This document shows, piece by piece, positions 47,561 to 59,901 of a DNA stretch of 64,000 nt. The stretch is from NCBI GenBank assembly GCA_018296165.2, contig JACKQL020000075.1, positions 1-64,000 on the forward strand, written 5' to 3'. Position 1 is the stretch's first letter. Each line of letters begins with the position of its first letter. This DNA comes from Termitomyces sp. T153. Taxonomy: Eukaryota; Basidiomycota; Agaricomycetes; Agaricales; Lyophyllaceae. The translations under genes and the position numbers were made by a program. Under the pieces are notes generated by a model that was not told the DNA's origin, ran no database searches, and saw only the letters and a program-made list of their open reading frames with translations.

Positions 47561-49369
47561 ATCCTTGTACGAGGCGCTTGACTGTCAGATTTGGATTCGC
47601 CTCCTGACCTGTTCAGACACAGGTGTGCTAAGGATGCTGTGTGAATCTGCTCGTTTTGGCTGCTTCATTGGAAGTTAGCTCATGCGAGATGGCGTAAGTA
47701 ATTAACACATAAGAAGAAGCTGTAGTTGTCAGTGCTCACAAAGGCAGGCTGTACTTGTACACAACTTCTTATGACAGGCGCTTTCGACAAAAAGATTCTA
47801 CTGTGTGCGGTGATAGACATCGCTGTACTGTGTCCACTCAATCCAGCCAGAACACATACATTCTGACGTATTCTTCAAGAATGGTTGAATCTCGTAATTG
47901 TTTACTTGGTTTGGAATCTAACTTGATATGGACTATTGAAACATATCTTAGTCCGCACAGATGCCTGGTGAAGATTCATTTTTAGATGTGACATCCAGTC
48001 TGTCCAGTGAAGTTTGACGTTTCTTTGAATAAGGTGTCGTCGCCAGAATGCGTTTACCTCTGTCCGGCATCGGAACTTCACTAGGTGCTCATTTGGAGCA
48101 CTAAGATGGACGACAGTTACATCCTGCCGCAAACAACTCCAAGGCGTTATAATAGTTGACTTGGTTCTGTATTCATTTATATATAGACCTGTAATACTCT
48201 CGATTCGTACAAAACGCTCAATCTCCCGAGAGATTTGTCTCTAGATGTGCCATTCGATCCATCTGTGAATCTAAGGTTGCGCCGCAGAATACGCCGAAAT
48301 TGTTCAAATGTCGACGTTGCCGAGGCAACAAATTTGAAACTGTGTCAAGATCATCGGAAAAAGGGAGTCACTATAGAGAAAGCTAAAACAGATGACACAT
48401 CAATCTCCGTGAACATCAAATCGCCTGTCTCATATGTCGCTTTCGTCGACTGAAGAGAAACTATTTGTCCGTGTGGTTACCAGCACTAGCAAGCAAACCT
48501 CGAGTATTATAGACATCACTCACAATCATCTGCGATTTCGTCGGCTCCTATGCGTCTCGAGACCTACTTTTGTTACTGGTTTGGACATTATTGAATACAT
48601 CTCGAATGCTTTTCCTTGATACCGGACTCTTTCTACTATAACTCCCCATCGTTTTGAATGCGAAGTTACGCACAGGAAGTGCGGCCTGGGTCGGTGCAGC
48701 TTGGCCGATAACGAGTCGAGTGGCACCTGCCTTTGCTCTTCAGGACAAGTGTTCGAACTTTGGGCTGACCAGATAAATGTAGACCAGAACCACACCTTGG
48801 GTAGGGTCAGGCAACGAGTATCATATTTACGGGCAACCAGCACTCTTCCGGACCACAGATTCTCTCCAGACTCTCCGCAAAAAAAATTCTATCTGTGCAT
48901 ATCGTATTATTTATTTACTTTCGATTGTTGCAGGTGAAAGACAAACTCGCATTGTACTCATTCTAATTATCTTCGCAGGTCCTCGTGCGGCATAAATGTG
49001 GCGAATTGTCATGAATTTTCCTGTGCTGCCACTTGGAAGATGCCAAAGAGTGCCGTGAATGCATGAATGTTGTCGATGAACGAGATACTAGTGTGACCAT
49101 TCTGCAGGAGGAAGCTGCTTGTGTCCTCCTTCCGTGAAAGAAGAAATTTGCAAAAAAAAACACGACGAAGTTGTATACACCTCTCAGATGATGCATAAAG
49201 AATTGTCACATCAGTAAAATCAGATTGATGGGGTGAGGCTGGTGACCATTGGGTGATCATCCACCAGCCCACTGTCAACCAACTTTCCAGAACCAAATCG
49301 GGAAACAGGACAGAGCTAATTACTTCAAAGTAATAAATAAGCTTCAATCAGATTGAAAACAAAAAAAGC
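47561..49369. other. Gene-poor flank of the TE island
   Basis: Short open frames on both strands (for example 48235-48453) without recognisable features. CpG falls gradually after about 49170. Confidence 0.4.
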
Positions 49370-49380
49370 TTCAATTGTCT

Positions 49381-50062
49381 ATCACTGGGTGCAGCTAACA
49401 ATATGTTGAGCCAAAAGAATTTAGGAGTATGATGAGAATGATTGAATTAAACTCAATGTGTTTCTGATGAAGCCATAAAAGAAGTAACATAAGTTGATTT
49501 ACAATGGTATTTCAGTGATCCGCGATATAATCTTGAATAAAAATTAAATAAAGAAATTATAAGATTTTTCAAGGAGCTTTGGTTTGATATCGAAGATCAG
49601 ACTAGACAAAGAATATTTAAATCTTTGAGATATGTTTGTAAATAAGAGGGAAGAAGTATTTGATTAGTCATCTAAGATCTTTGTCAAATAAGTTTCAAAT
49701 GGAGAAGGATATTTGAAATTTATTTGACAAAGACTTTATATTTGGAAACAAAGATCTTATATGAATGGTCACATATAATTCTACTTCTTGTTAAACATTG
49801 GAAGACTTTGTTCAATAGTCTGATCTTAAATAGTAAATAGAAACTTTCAAAAACTCTTAAAAAGCATCATAGTTTCTCTATTTAATCTATTTCAAATATT
49901 ATTGCACAGGCCTCTAAATTACCATTATGAATCAATTCATGATACTCCTATAGGTTTATCAGAAACATTCATTGAAGAGAATCTTGAATTAAATTAAATT
50001 ATTCTTATCATATTCTTAAATTCATTTGGTTCAAATTTTTTCCTTGCACCCTGTGTATGGGG
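49381..50062. repeat. Large imperfect inverted repeat (foldback), arms about 320-350 bp
   Basis: The left arm (49381-49700) aligns with the reverse complement of the right arm (49711-50062) across a 10-bp loop (ggagaaggat). The innermost 23 bases match 22/23. Matching blocks run outward: 'aagatcttt', 'gaagatcagact', 'ttaaata(a/g)agaaa', 'acaatggt/taatggta', 'tgtttctgat', 'aagaattta/tgaattta' and, at the outer end, 'c(t)gggtgca'. By eye 70-75 % identity with small gaps. The block is about 70 % AT. The right arm ends against sequence resembling the 3' end of an LTR element (purine run acaaggggg, then tgttggattc). Confidence 0.85.
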
Positions 50063-50734
50063 TACCAGACAAGGGGGTGTTGGATTCAAACTCTGACATG
50101 TGGGGTCAGTTAGTTAGGTTCATAGGTTGAGGCTAAAAAAAAGTTGTACACACCCTTTTTATGTGTAAAAAATGTCTGAGAGTGGCATATTTCATAGTAT
50201 AAAGAGTCAAATATTGTTAAGCATCTCCAGATGGTCGGAAAATAGGTCAAACATGATAAAACAGATGAAATCTATTTTTGGAAGATTAGTTCCATATATA
50301 TCTGACATTTGTGGTCCAATGTTGATCTCTCCTGGCATAGGTTTGTGATAGCTGAAATATCTTTATCTGACTGGCACAACCACCAGTCCCCAACTCTATT
50401 GCATAATTCACAATTGCAAATTTTCAAACTTAGCCAATAATATTATCCACCATTGCTGCCATGCTCTTCAGCACTTACATAGTTTGGCCTTTGTTACATA
50501 AAGTTGAATGCAGCATGGAGAAAATATCAGGATTTCTATTGCAGCAACAAAAAGGTGAGGCAAATCAACTGCTTAAAGCTTATGCAAGGGATTTTGGCCT
50601 TTCAACAATGGAGATTGGTTAGCTGACAATGATGATTTAATATCTAGATACTTGCCTGAAGAGGAAGGCCTCAATCCATTAGAGTCTTTCAAGACAAGGA
50701 AGTTCAGGCAAGTCAATGATCAAAGACCAATAAC

Positions 50735-51442
50735 ATGGAAGACCTTCTTTCAGAAATGAAGATGTCTCCCTTTTTTGTCATTTGGCAGAAAAATCAAGCT
50801 CAAGTAGCCACAAATCATTTAGCTTCAGGTTTGAACAATGGGTTTGAACAAGAGGCCTACAAAACAGGATGGAACTACAATGCCCTCCAGTTTGCTCTCT
50901 GCCATGCCTTACCTCAGTGCATCAAAGATGTTCTCCACCTGACACCCAAACAAACTATGTACAACAGCTACAAGATGCTTGTTATGCAGGTCAATCAACA
51001 CTACTGGAAGACCAGAGCAAAAATACAGCACCACATACCACCTGGAACACCTCTGGCAACACCAACTGGCAGGCTGGAGCAACCAACAGCAATTGACCTC
51101 CAATCCCCACAGCTCTTGTCAACCCTGCACTCTGTTTCCCCCCAGGACAAGGACCCCCTAGCACCAATCAATTCCTGGAACCCTGTCCACCAGCCCAACT
51201 CAATGCTGCTGACCTCCACAAAGCTCCAGAACCCCTGGACACCAACCTCACTGACCCCCAGGACTTCAACAATGCTCTGGACCCTGCTGAAGACTAGGAG
51301 GCCCTATGCACAAACAAGATTTGGAACAGGCCCTGAATCAACATACCAGAGGAGGCCCAGGAGAAATGACAAAAGGAGGGTACATGCATTCTATGTGGTG
51401 AGCAGAGACATTTGTTTGGTAGTTGCCCTAGATGCCAGGTGA
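50735..51442 (+). pseudogene. Chromovirus gag relic
   Basis: Residues about 25-90 carry the gag core pattern: W..NA.QFA, then LPQCIKDVLHLTPKQT and VMQVNQHYW, where intact elements have a YYKGLP..IKD..... and ..A..ID.RYWER block. A degenerate zinc knuckle appears, out of frame, at about 51380-51440 (HLFGSCPRCQ-like). Non-functional. Confidence 0.75.
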
Positions 51443-51499
51443 TGGGATGTGCTGTATGGACCATTGACAGAGAAGACGGCAACTATCAGTTTACAGAAA

Positions 51500-52330
51500 A
51501 CAAGTCAGTAGTTTAGGTTTCAAAAATGCACTAGACCACAGATCAGACACCAACATCTTCTCCATCCCAACTACATTCCTCCATGCAATAGTACTCTCCC
51601 CATACACCCTCGAAGCACATCTCCCCTCACACTCTTCCCACACCCTTCTCCTCCACATCACTCTTCCCTTCTCTGCCAGCCCTGTCTCCACCTTAGTTGA
51701 CAGCAGCAGCACCAACAACTTCATCAACAAATCCCTGGCAGCACTTGCCCTCCAACACCTTTGGCACCTCTCCACCCCTATCCTCCTCAAGCTCTTTAAT
51801 AGCAACCCTACCTCCATGGAAGACATCACCTACTATGTGGAGACAACTATGACCTTTGCCAATGGACAATGACAGGACCTCTGGCTGCTAGTTACCAAGC
51901 TTCATGCCTCTGCTCCCATTGTCCTTGGTTTCTCAAGGCTCCACACAACCAACTCCTGCATTGACTGGCCCAGCCTCACTCTCCACCTCAACCAGGACAA
52001 CTTGCTTGACTCCAGATCAGTCCCCTTGAATGTATCACCCCCCTCTGAAAGCCCTGAGGGCATCCCTGACACTCCCTAGACTCCTCCATAGTCTGCTTGA
52101 AGTCTGCACAATTGTTCATCATTAACATCCAACTTGACAACTCTCCAATGGTCCTCCCTGCCCTTGTCAACAGCAGAGCCTCTAGCACTTTCATCAGCAA
52201 CCAGCTTGATCTTCTCCATAACACCCTTGACAAACCTCTTGAGCTCCAACTCTACAGCAGAAGCCCTGCCTCAACTGGAATCACCCTCTACCCTAGTGGC
52301 CACCATGGCCCTCCGCCTCCAGTTCCCTTT
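51500..52330 (+). pseudogene. Chromovirus protease region with two DSG-like motifs
   Basis: In one frame STLVDSSSTNNFINKSLAAL (about 51688-51745) matches an aspartic protease active site (DSGAT..FI) that has lost its Gly. In another frame ALVNSRASSTFISNQLDLL (about 52160-52220) matches again, with Asp changed to Asn. Frames are broken between and around them. Confidence 0.6.
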
Positions 52331-52632
52331 GACACCCAACATCTCTGACCTTGACTCCAGCAACTCTGGAGCAACCCAACCCCCCACAACCCTCAAGAAT
52401 GATCAAGAAAGGGAGAAAAACACACCTCTGCCCCAATCTCCTTTGAACAAACCTTGACAGCTTCCCCCCAACATTCCCAGGAATCAATACAAAGGCCCAC
52501 AATATCCCAACCAACAGTGCCAAACCACTCTGGACAACCCTGCCACAACTCTGGACCTAGCCACCACCCACCCCCCTCAATCTGAAAGCTCTCAACATCA
52601 AAATCAGTGGTGCTATTCTATTTGTACACATT

Positions 52633-54180
52633 TTGCAAGATGGAACCCCTGCCTATCAGCTTCAGATCATACCAGCCCTACTAGAAGAATATCTATGCAC
52701 AGAAGCTATCCTGCTAGAACAAAAGACAGAGGAAAAAATCCTATACAATGTAGTTCTCCTGAAATATCATGAATTTGCTGACAGGTTCTCTGAAGGGAGT
52801 GCAAAAGAACTTCCTCCACACCACTCCTACAATCACAAAATTGATCTCAAAGAAGGCACCTCCTCTCTATTTGGCAAGATCCACAACATGTCCAAGATCA
52901 AACTCTGGGCCCTGAAGGACTACCTTGATGACATGCTTAGCAAGGGCTTCATATACCCCTTGATCTCCACTGCCAGCACTCCAGTCCTGTTTGCCAAGAA
53001 GAAGGATGGTTCTCTGTAACTCTGCATTGACTATTGGGGACTTAACAAAGTCACCAAAAAGAATTGGTATCTTCTCTCCTTGATTGGAGACCTTGTTGAC
53101 CACCTCCACAGTGCCAAGATCTACACCAAAATAGACCTCTGCTCTGGCTACAATAACATCCAGATTGCTCTAGGGCATGAACGGAAGACTGCCTTCCACA
53201 CCTGCTATGGCCTCTTTGAGTATCTAGTAATGCCCTTTAAAATGACTAACTCCTCTGCTACTTTCCAGTACTTCATGAACAACATTTTCTACAACATGAA
53301 CATTATCTTTGTGATCATGTACCTGGATGACATTTTGATTTACTCAAACTCACTGGAGGAACATCCAAAGCACATCCACCACATCCTAGAACAACTCCAG
53401 GAGTACTACCTTCATGCCAAACCCAAAAAGTGCTCCTTTCACACTACCAAGGTCAAATACCTTGGAGTCATTGTCACCTCAGATGGCATACATGTGGATC
53501 CTGCCAAGGTTGAGGCCATTCTCAACTGGCCTCCACCCTGGAATGTCAAGGAGATACAGTCTTTTCTAGGGTTCACTAACTTCTATTGCCAGTTTATTGA
53601 CAACTACTCCAGGATCACTAAAACCCTCAACCAACTCACTTGGAAGGACACCCTCTGGGACTGAGATAGCAAGTGCCAGAGTGTCTTCACCCTCCTCAAA
53701 AAGGCCTTCACCTCTGCCCTAATTCTCCACCACTTTTACCCCACTCTACCCATAGTCCTCAAATGTAATGCCTCCAACTATGCCATTGCCAGGATACTCT
53801 TCCAGTTGGACTTCAGAAGAAAGGATCTCTGCCCCATCACCTTCTATACCCATTCAATGATCCTCACAGAGCTCAACTACAACATCTATAACAAGAAATT
53901 CCTTGCCATCATCAAAGCTTTCTGGCAGCAGAGGGCCTACCTTGAGAGAGTCACACTGCATACAAGTTTACTCTGATCACAATAACCTCTAGTACTTCAC
54001 CATCACCAAACAGCTCAGCCACCAACAAGCTCATTGGTCTGAAATGCTCTCCAAATATGACTTCACTATCCACTACTGCCCTAGTCAACTTGGTGCAAAA
54101 CCCAATGCCCTCACTTGTAGGCCTGATGTATATCCAAAGAAGTTGTTTGAGGCAGAGCAGAATGCATCTAACCACTGAGT
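52633..54180 (+). pseudogene. Chromovirus reverse transcriptase and RNase H
   Basis: 52633-53019 holds the RT N-terminal part (FADRFSEGSAKELPPHHSYN, FAKKKDGSL). After a TAA the frame 53080-53664 continues with KIDLCSGYNNIQIA, the catalytic YLDDILIYS, and GVIVTSDGIHVDPAKVEAIL. Further on, broken frames show RNase H pieces (VLKCNASNYAIARILFQ, where D has become N; ITFYTHSMILTELNY). Both active sites are partly altered. Non-functional. Confidence 0.88.
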
Positions 54181-54208
54181 AGTAATTCCCTCCAAACACC
54201 TTCATGCT

Positions 54209-55350
54209 GTGCTGATTATGAATGAAGAAGGGATCCTCTACCAAATTAGGAATGCACCCCTGGACCCCTTCTTCATCCAGCATGACTTTCACAATGACTC
54301 TGCCAATAAGCCAACTGCTGACAATCCCTTCATGCTATCTCCAGACCATTGCCTCCTACTCTGGAATAGAAGAATCTATGCTCTGGACTACAAGTCTATC
54401 TGCCTTGACATACTCTGGCAGCACCATGACCACAAACTCTGGAGACACTCAGAAATTTGTAAGACTCTCCAACTCATCTCCCAAATTTACTTTTGGCCAG
54501 AAATGAAGAAGGACATCACACAATATGTATGGGCCTACAAACTATGCCTCCAGGCCAAGGTACTCCACCACTGCCCCTATGGTCTGTTGAAGCCCCTTCC
54601 CATTGGCTGCTGCCCCTAGTCCTTGATATCAATGGACCACATTGTCAAGCTTCCTGACTCTGAGGGCTTTGACACAATCCTTGTTGCCATCTGCCACCTC
54701 ACCAAGCAAGCTTTATTCATTCTCGGCTGCACCACTAACAATGCTCTGGAGTTTGCCAAACTATTCCTCAGACATGTATTCTCCAAGTACAGACTTCTGG
54801 ATAACATCATTTCTAACTGTGGCTCTCTATTTGTCTCCTGTTTTTACAATTGTTATGCAAGGCCCTTGAAATAAAAACCAATCTATTGACTGCCTATCAC
54901 CTGGAGACTGACAAGCAGACTGAATGAGTAAACCAGATCTTGGAACAGTATCTCTGCCTTTACATTAACTATTTACAGAACAACTAGCATGCAGAACTTC
55001 TCCTTGCCAAGTTTACTCATAACAACATGCCTCACTCTGCCACCAGGGTTTCCCTCTTCTACACCAATAAGGGCTACAACTCCTGGCTCACCTTGTTCCT
55101 CAAGGATATCCTCTCTCACATTGCCCACAAAGTCACAGAAGACCTCTGGTCCCTTCACCAGTTTCTCTAAGACAAAATCAACACCACCAATCAAGCCTAC
55201 TCCAAGCATGCCAATGGCCAATGTGACTCCACCTCTGACTGGTCCCCTAGCACTCTGGTATAGTTCAATTGATGCAATCTCAAGACCTGGAGGCCTTCTG
55301 TCAAGCTTGACCACAAATGACTTGGCCCCTTCAAGATCCTCCAGAAGGTC
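54209..55350 (+). pseudogene. Chromovirus integrase relic
   Basis: The zinc-binding H-H-C-C domain is readable (ILWQHHDHKLWRHSEICKTL, then YVWAYKLCLQAK). The catalytic core starts SMDHIVKLPDSEGFDTILVA, and later ISNCGSLFVS replaces SDRGSQFVS, so the second acid is lost. Stops occur at 54618, 54872 and beyond. Confidence 0.8.
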
Positions 55351-55389
55351 TTGACTACAACACTCCAGCCAACTGCCCCCTGTCAAAGT

Positions 55390-55600
55390 CAAGGATGAGT
55401 ATCACTACAAGGTTGACCATATCCTTGACTTCCACCTCATCTGTGGTTGACCCCACTACCTAGTCCATTGGAAGGGCTATGAATCTGAGGACAAAACTTG
55501 GAAACTCCACAAAAACCTCTCCAGGGCCCCTGCTGAACTCCAGGACTTCCATAAACAACACCCCACCAAACTCCAGGACCCCGGAACTAGTTGATACAGA
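55390..55600 (+). pseudogene. Integrase-linked chromodomain
   Basis: In frame pieces: YHYKVDHILDFHLICG, stop, PHYLVHWKGYESEDKTWKLH. These match the aromatic cage strand and the LVKWKGY core of chromodomains, which guide integration to H3K9me chromatin in such elements. Confidence 0.8.
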
Positions 55601-55839
55601 TGGCAATAGTAGACATAACCCCCACCTCTGAATCTATTAGGGATTCAACTCCCACAAGTAACCCCCTGCATGTTTTATTTCCTATTTTCTCACTTAAAAT
55701 CTGAAATTTCATTTGTTTCACACCAGTCTTGACCAAAGGGTAAAAATCAATAGGTACAGATTACAAAAATACAAAATGTACCAGAGTAGGACTGCAGAAG
55801 GCATGGAACAGCAAGAAAACAAAGTCCAGTCCCCCTCCA

Positions 55840-57205
55840 TCACTCCTCCTCCTTCTTCAGAACTACCTCCATCATCCTCCTCACCAAGTCCACCTTCATC
55901 TGGGTCACAACCATGGCCAAAGTCTTGGAATAACCTGGGAGAGGCTCCCCCACATCTGTAGCCAGCTCCCACCATGACCTTGGCTCCACCATGTTCTTCT
56001 GCCAGTGCTCTGCCAACAACTTCCCCATCTGGCCCACACCCTGCCCCAGCTCTACCAAATGATCCCTAGGCATCTGTGTCAGCTCATTCTGGATTGACAC
56101 AAAAGTGGCAGTTGCCCCATCAAAAAGGATTTTGTGCTTGCAGATTCAGTCTATGAGGTCACATCAGTAGGGCCAAAGCAGAAAAATGCACAACTTATAC
56201 ATTACTCCCCTCTGCTCCAAGGCTGCCTCATTGGCAAGCCACTTCTCTTGCTTCTGGCCCACCTCCACCATTGCCCAGAGCACTCCAGCCTCAGAAGCTC
56301 CCTGTTGCTCCCCCCACCTCCTGCCTCACATGCACCTCCTCTGCCCCAGCCATTTCTGCAGACCTTAGACCTTCAACAATTGTTCTGTGGCTGTCTGCAA
56401 GGCAATCTCCTGGTCCCTCCACGCCACATCTCTGTCTCTCTATGCTCTATTTTGCTTCCTCTGCATCTTGTTCCAGTCCTCTCTAATCCTCTGGACTTTC
56501 TCATGAATCACCAGCAGCCTCTGCAGCTCTTCTACCTGACAATGCAGGAGCACCTTGGAGATTAACCAGGACACCTCTGTGGACTGTTACACTAGAGCTC
56601 CAGAGCTAAAGGAGTACACCTAAGGGCCCAGAGGACCCGCTATTGGCTTCTTGCCCTGAACCCTCTTGCTAGGCCTCACCTCTAGCAATAGAGACACCCT
56701 TTACTTGCCTTTGTTGTGCACCATGAGGGCTCCCTCTCTTCACCCACCCCATGAGAGTCCTATTTTTACTGCTAGTCTTCCACACCCTCTCCACCCTCCA
56801 CTCTGGAGCCCCAGCCTGACACCCTACCTCTATGCCCATTGCCCATCTGCTCTGTCACTTAGGCCAAGTCCCACCCTTGCTCCATGGCAACATATGCTGC
56901 ATGCCAACCCAGCAAAATTGAGTACTTCTTGTGTCTCACATGACATGAAAGGCAAACTAATGTGTCCCAGTTGAACTTCAGCACTAGGTCCTTGAACTCA
57001 CATTGCTCTCCACACTGAGCACAGTAGGTGCACTAGAATGACATTTCAGCTCAACTGTCAAGGATAATATACTTGGAGACTTACCAGGGCCTCTACCTGA
57101 CACCACTCTAGAGTTGGGGGGCCCTGTGCCCATCCAACTGCTTCTGCAAAGTGCTCCATTGTCATCTCCATCTGTGCCACTCTTTGGAACTCCAAGGCCA
57201 CTCAT
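55840..57205 (-). pseudogene. Antisense coiled-coil ORF relic downstream of chromodomain
   Basis: Minus-strand frames, joined over stops, give a heptad-like stretch (VEELQRLLVIHEKVQRIRED, WRDQEIALQTATEQLLKV) and MVEVGQKQEKWLANEAALEQ. They also give a Cys pattern, SCETQEVLNF, then CSICCHGARV. Similar Cys-cluster plus coiled-coil proteins are encoded by large basidiomycete retroelements as an extra ORF. The assignment is tentative, as is the antisense reading. Confidence 0.4.
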
Positions 57206-57451
57206 ACTATTTCTGCTCCCAAGCTAGGTCTGGAAGAACAGGTTGGAAACACCTGGGCAGGCTAGGGAGGTTGCTCTAGGAACTTGGGCAGACTCCAGGA
57301 CAGCCCTGCTACTGCTGCAGATAACTCTACTCCACTAAGTCAGTACAGCAACAAGTGAGGAACTATCACACTTACAACTGTGGTACATCTAGTCCACTCT
57401 CTGCTTATCCCAGCATTATTGAACTCCTCTTGCCAGCTCTCTGTCATGACC

Positions 57452-58000
57452 CATTCTATTCCTCCCTTCCTTTCACCATTATCCAACCTCAGATTCTATG
57501 CAGTCCCTCTCTGGATCTCAGCCACACTCCCAGATCTTAGCCACAGTCCTGTTTCAGCCACATCCAGGTTTTAGCCACCTCTGGGACCGCTTTTCCTATT
57601 CCAGATCATTCCCACAGGCACAGATCACTTCCACAGGTTCCAGATCACTTCCACCTGTCCAAGATCACTTCCACCTGTCCAAGATCACTTCTACTTGACT
57701 TAGATCACTTCCACTTGTGTTAGATTACTCCCACCTGACTTAGATCACTTCCATCTTCTCCTTTTGGCAGTGTCCTACAACTATATAAGGTTCCTTAGTC
57801 TGTAGCTACACCCCAGCCTTGACATTACCTGATATCTTGTTTGTGTTCTGTTGTTATCTGATCTTCTCTCCATTCATTACTCACTCTCATTTCTTAGTTT
57901 CTTAGTTTCTTTCCCTATCTACATACTTGCTGTTGGCATTACCTCCCCAAGGTGGTTTTGGCTCCTGTAAGAGTCCTCCTCCAGGACTGTGGTCCTGACA
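57452..58000 (+). repeat. Putative LTR with TATA box
   Basis: Begins tgtcatgacc and ends ggtcctgaca (near-inverted TG...CA ends), contains tatataagg at 57783, and carries an 8 x 20-bp array just upstream. About 549 bp. No convincing primer-binding site follows. The partner is uncertain. Confidence 0.4.
57601..57760. repeat. Tandem array, 8 x 20 bp
   Basis: Eight exact-length 20-bp units with consensus (c/t)agatcacttccacctgt. All share agatca/att and the period never slips. The array stops 22 bases before the TATA-like tatataagg at 57783. Confidence 0.9.
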
Positions 58001-58304
58001 CTCTCATACTCCATCTAAACATCAACATGATTGTCATCTGATGGCAGTGGGGTCAGGAATGATGAGGTTGCTAATGCTGAGGCCAAGGAAGAAGACATTT
58101 GTAAAGTTAGAAAAGCACTGGGGTATGTTCTGACCCTTTTTAATTTCTTGGAGGAGCTTCTTAATGAATGACACTTCAACTTCATTCCCCATGCTGCTGC
58201 AGTTTGATCAATATGGCTTGCACTCTTGATTCTCATGCCCCTGCCAATCCCTAACTCATGCTCCATGCCTCAAGGGTCTTGACACTGAAGGGGGGGTGAT
58301 GTCA

Positions 58305-58985
58305 TGACCCACTCTCAGACTTCCAGACCTCTTTCCAAGCCACCTTGCTTTCCCAAAGTTCTCCTCTTGACTCACTCTAACCTTTGTTTACCCATGGCAC
58401 CTGCTCTAGCTATCTCCAATGCTTCCTTGGCAAACTCCAACAACCTTCTAGCAAACCCCAGCATGTTGCCTGTGGGCCTCTTCAGTTCTCCTTCTCCCCT
58501 ACAAGGCCCCCAAGCCTCTCTGACATCTCTCCTGACCCAGGCACACATTGCTAACTTGTCCCCACAACCCACTGAACCCCTTTGAAACTTCCCAACAACT
58601 ACAGAGTGGACCATGTTCCCATCAGTTCCCATCAGAACATGAATGTGGCCCACTATCTAATCAGAACCAACACCTGTCAACCCCATGCAGCTCTGACAAG
58701 CCCTGCCATTGCAACCATAATCTCTGGAGGAGTCCAGTAGTTAGTATATAAGTCATAGAGTAACATCTGTTACCCTAGTCTTGATATTGCATTACCTGTA
58801 GTTACTTGTTATGTTTCTTCTTTGTTTCTGTCTCTAGTCTCATATCTCTCATCTCAATTCTGTTTTATTCTTATCTCTGTCTTGCCTCAACTCCATCTTG
58901 TCTTGAATATATCTGTTTTCTTTACCATTCCTAAGTTCCTCTCAACTCTAACATCATTATGAACTCTGTGCACATGTTATGACCC
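58305..58985 (+). repeat. Second putative LTR, preceded by a polypurine tract
   Basis: The purine run gaaggggggg (58284-58295) sits directly before tgtcatgaccca, as a polypurine tract abuts a 3' LTR. A TATA (agtatataag) lies at 58744. The region after it (pyrimidine-rich, 'attacctg', 'cttgttatg') resembles the same part of 57452-58000, but the U3 parts differ. The 3' boundary is approximate. Confidence 0.4.
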
Positions 58986-59234
58986 TCAAACATCCATAAA
59001 TTAACTCCAGACCTTGCTCTATACTCAGCTCTAGAACCCATCACTCTTAACTAATCCTCCATCAAACTCTGGCTCCACTTCCATCACCCACATAACCTCT
59101 GCTTGCTCCACAATCTGTATATTTGCCTATGAACTTGTGCTTGACACCCCTCCAAACCCAATACTTACCATACCTGGTCTTAGACTTCTTCAGACCACTC
59201 TGAACTTGCTTGGACCACTTTCCTCAACTCATAT

Positions 59235-59901
59235 TTGCAAGCATCTAAAGTCTGGACCACCCCAGAGCACTGGGTTACAAGCACAGGACATTGTGTCCAT
59301 CTAGTAAGGACTTGCCTAGTTAATCTGAGCCTCTGTGGTCAGCAGAACCTGACAATCACCTGGAGTAAGCTTAGCTGGACAGCTTCAGGATGGTTTTTCT
59401 TGTTTACCTCCAACTCTCTACCAATCCTCCCAATAGTAGACTTCCCTAGACCAGTTTTAGCCTCAATCTGATGCAGAGAATACCCTTGAATAAGGAGAAA
59501 AGCAACAGTAGAGCATTGTGCAGAAGAAGTAGCTTTTAGAATGGTAGTTGAAGGTCAAAATGTAATTCAACCAACTTAAACCACTCCCAAATATAACCAA
59601 ACATGGTCACATGACTCTGTTGATATTCCTGCATGCAACATACTCTTTATTTCTGACTAAAATAGGGACAAACCTGCAAAATTAGATATGCTCAAAAAAC
59701 TGTCCCAATGAGTGAATATTTTAAAATGGCCATTACTCCATCAGTTTTGATTTCAATCACAGAGAATAAAATGCAATTTGTAGCTATGATGCCATAGCAT
59801 TTTACATGATTTAAGCAGAATTTTAAATACTTCCAATCCTTGATGCCAATGTCATCTTTCAAAAAGTATAAAACATTGGGACAGTTTTTTGAGCCACTGT
59901 A
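59235..59901 (-). mobile_element. Tc1/mariner-like relic
   Basis: Reading from 59901 on the minus strand, the element starts TACAGTGGCTCAAAAAACTG (a TA target plus CAGTG terminus typical of Tc1/mariner). An exact 21-bp inverted copy of its inner part lies at 59690-59710. Then, near 59530-59240, the N-terminal HTH of a transposase can be read: LLIQGYSLHQIEAKTGLGKS, TIGRIGKELEVNKKNHPEAV. The catalytic domain is not found. Confidence 0.7.

Larger units (their letters stand above)
50480..55640 (+). mobile_element. Ty3/Gypsy chromovirus, decayed
   Basis: Order on the plus strand is gag, protease-like, reverse transcriptase, RNase H, integrase, chromodomain, which is the chromovirus layout. Every module is broken by stops and frameshifts, and CpG is nearly absent over the whole length. 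Flanking LTRs of this element could not be paired with certainty. LTR-like sequences lie at 57452-58985. Confidence 0.9.

Noticed and set aside
49981..50480. Copia 3' end and LTR (purine run then tgttggattc at 50079)
   Set aside because: The start looks right, but no matching second LTR, 3' boundary or coding remnant could be established. Mentioned only with the foldback.
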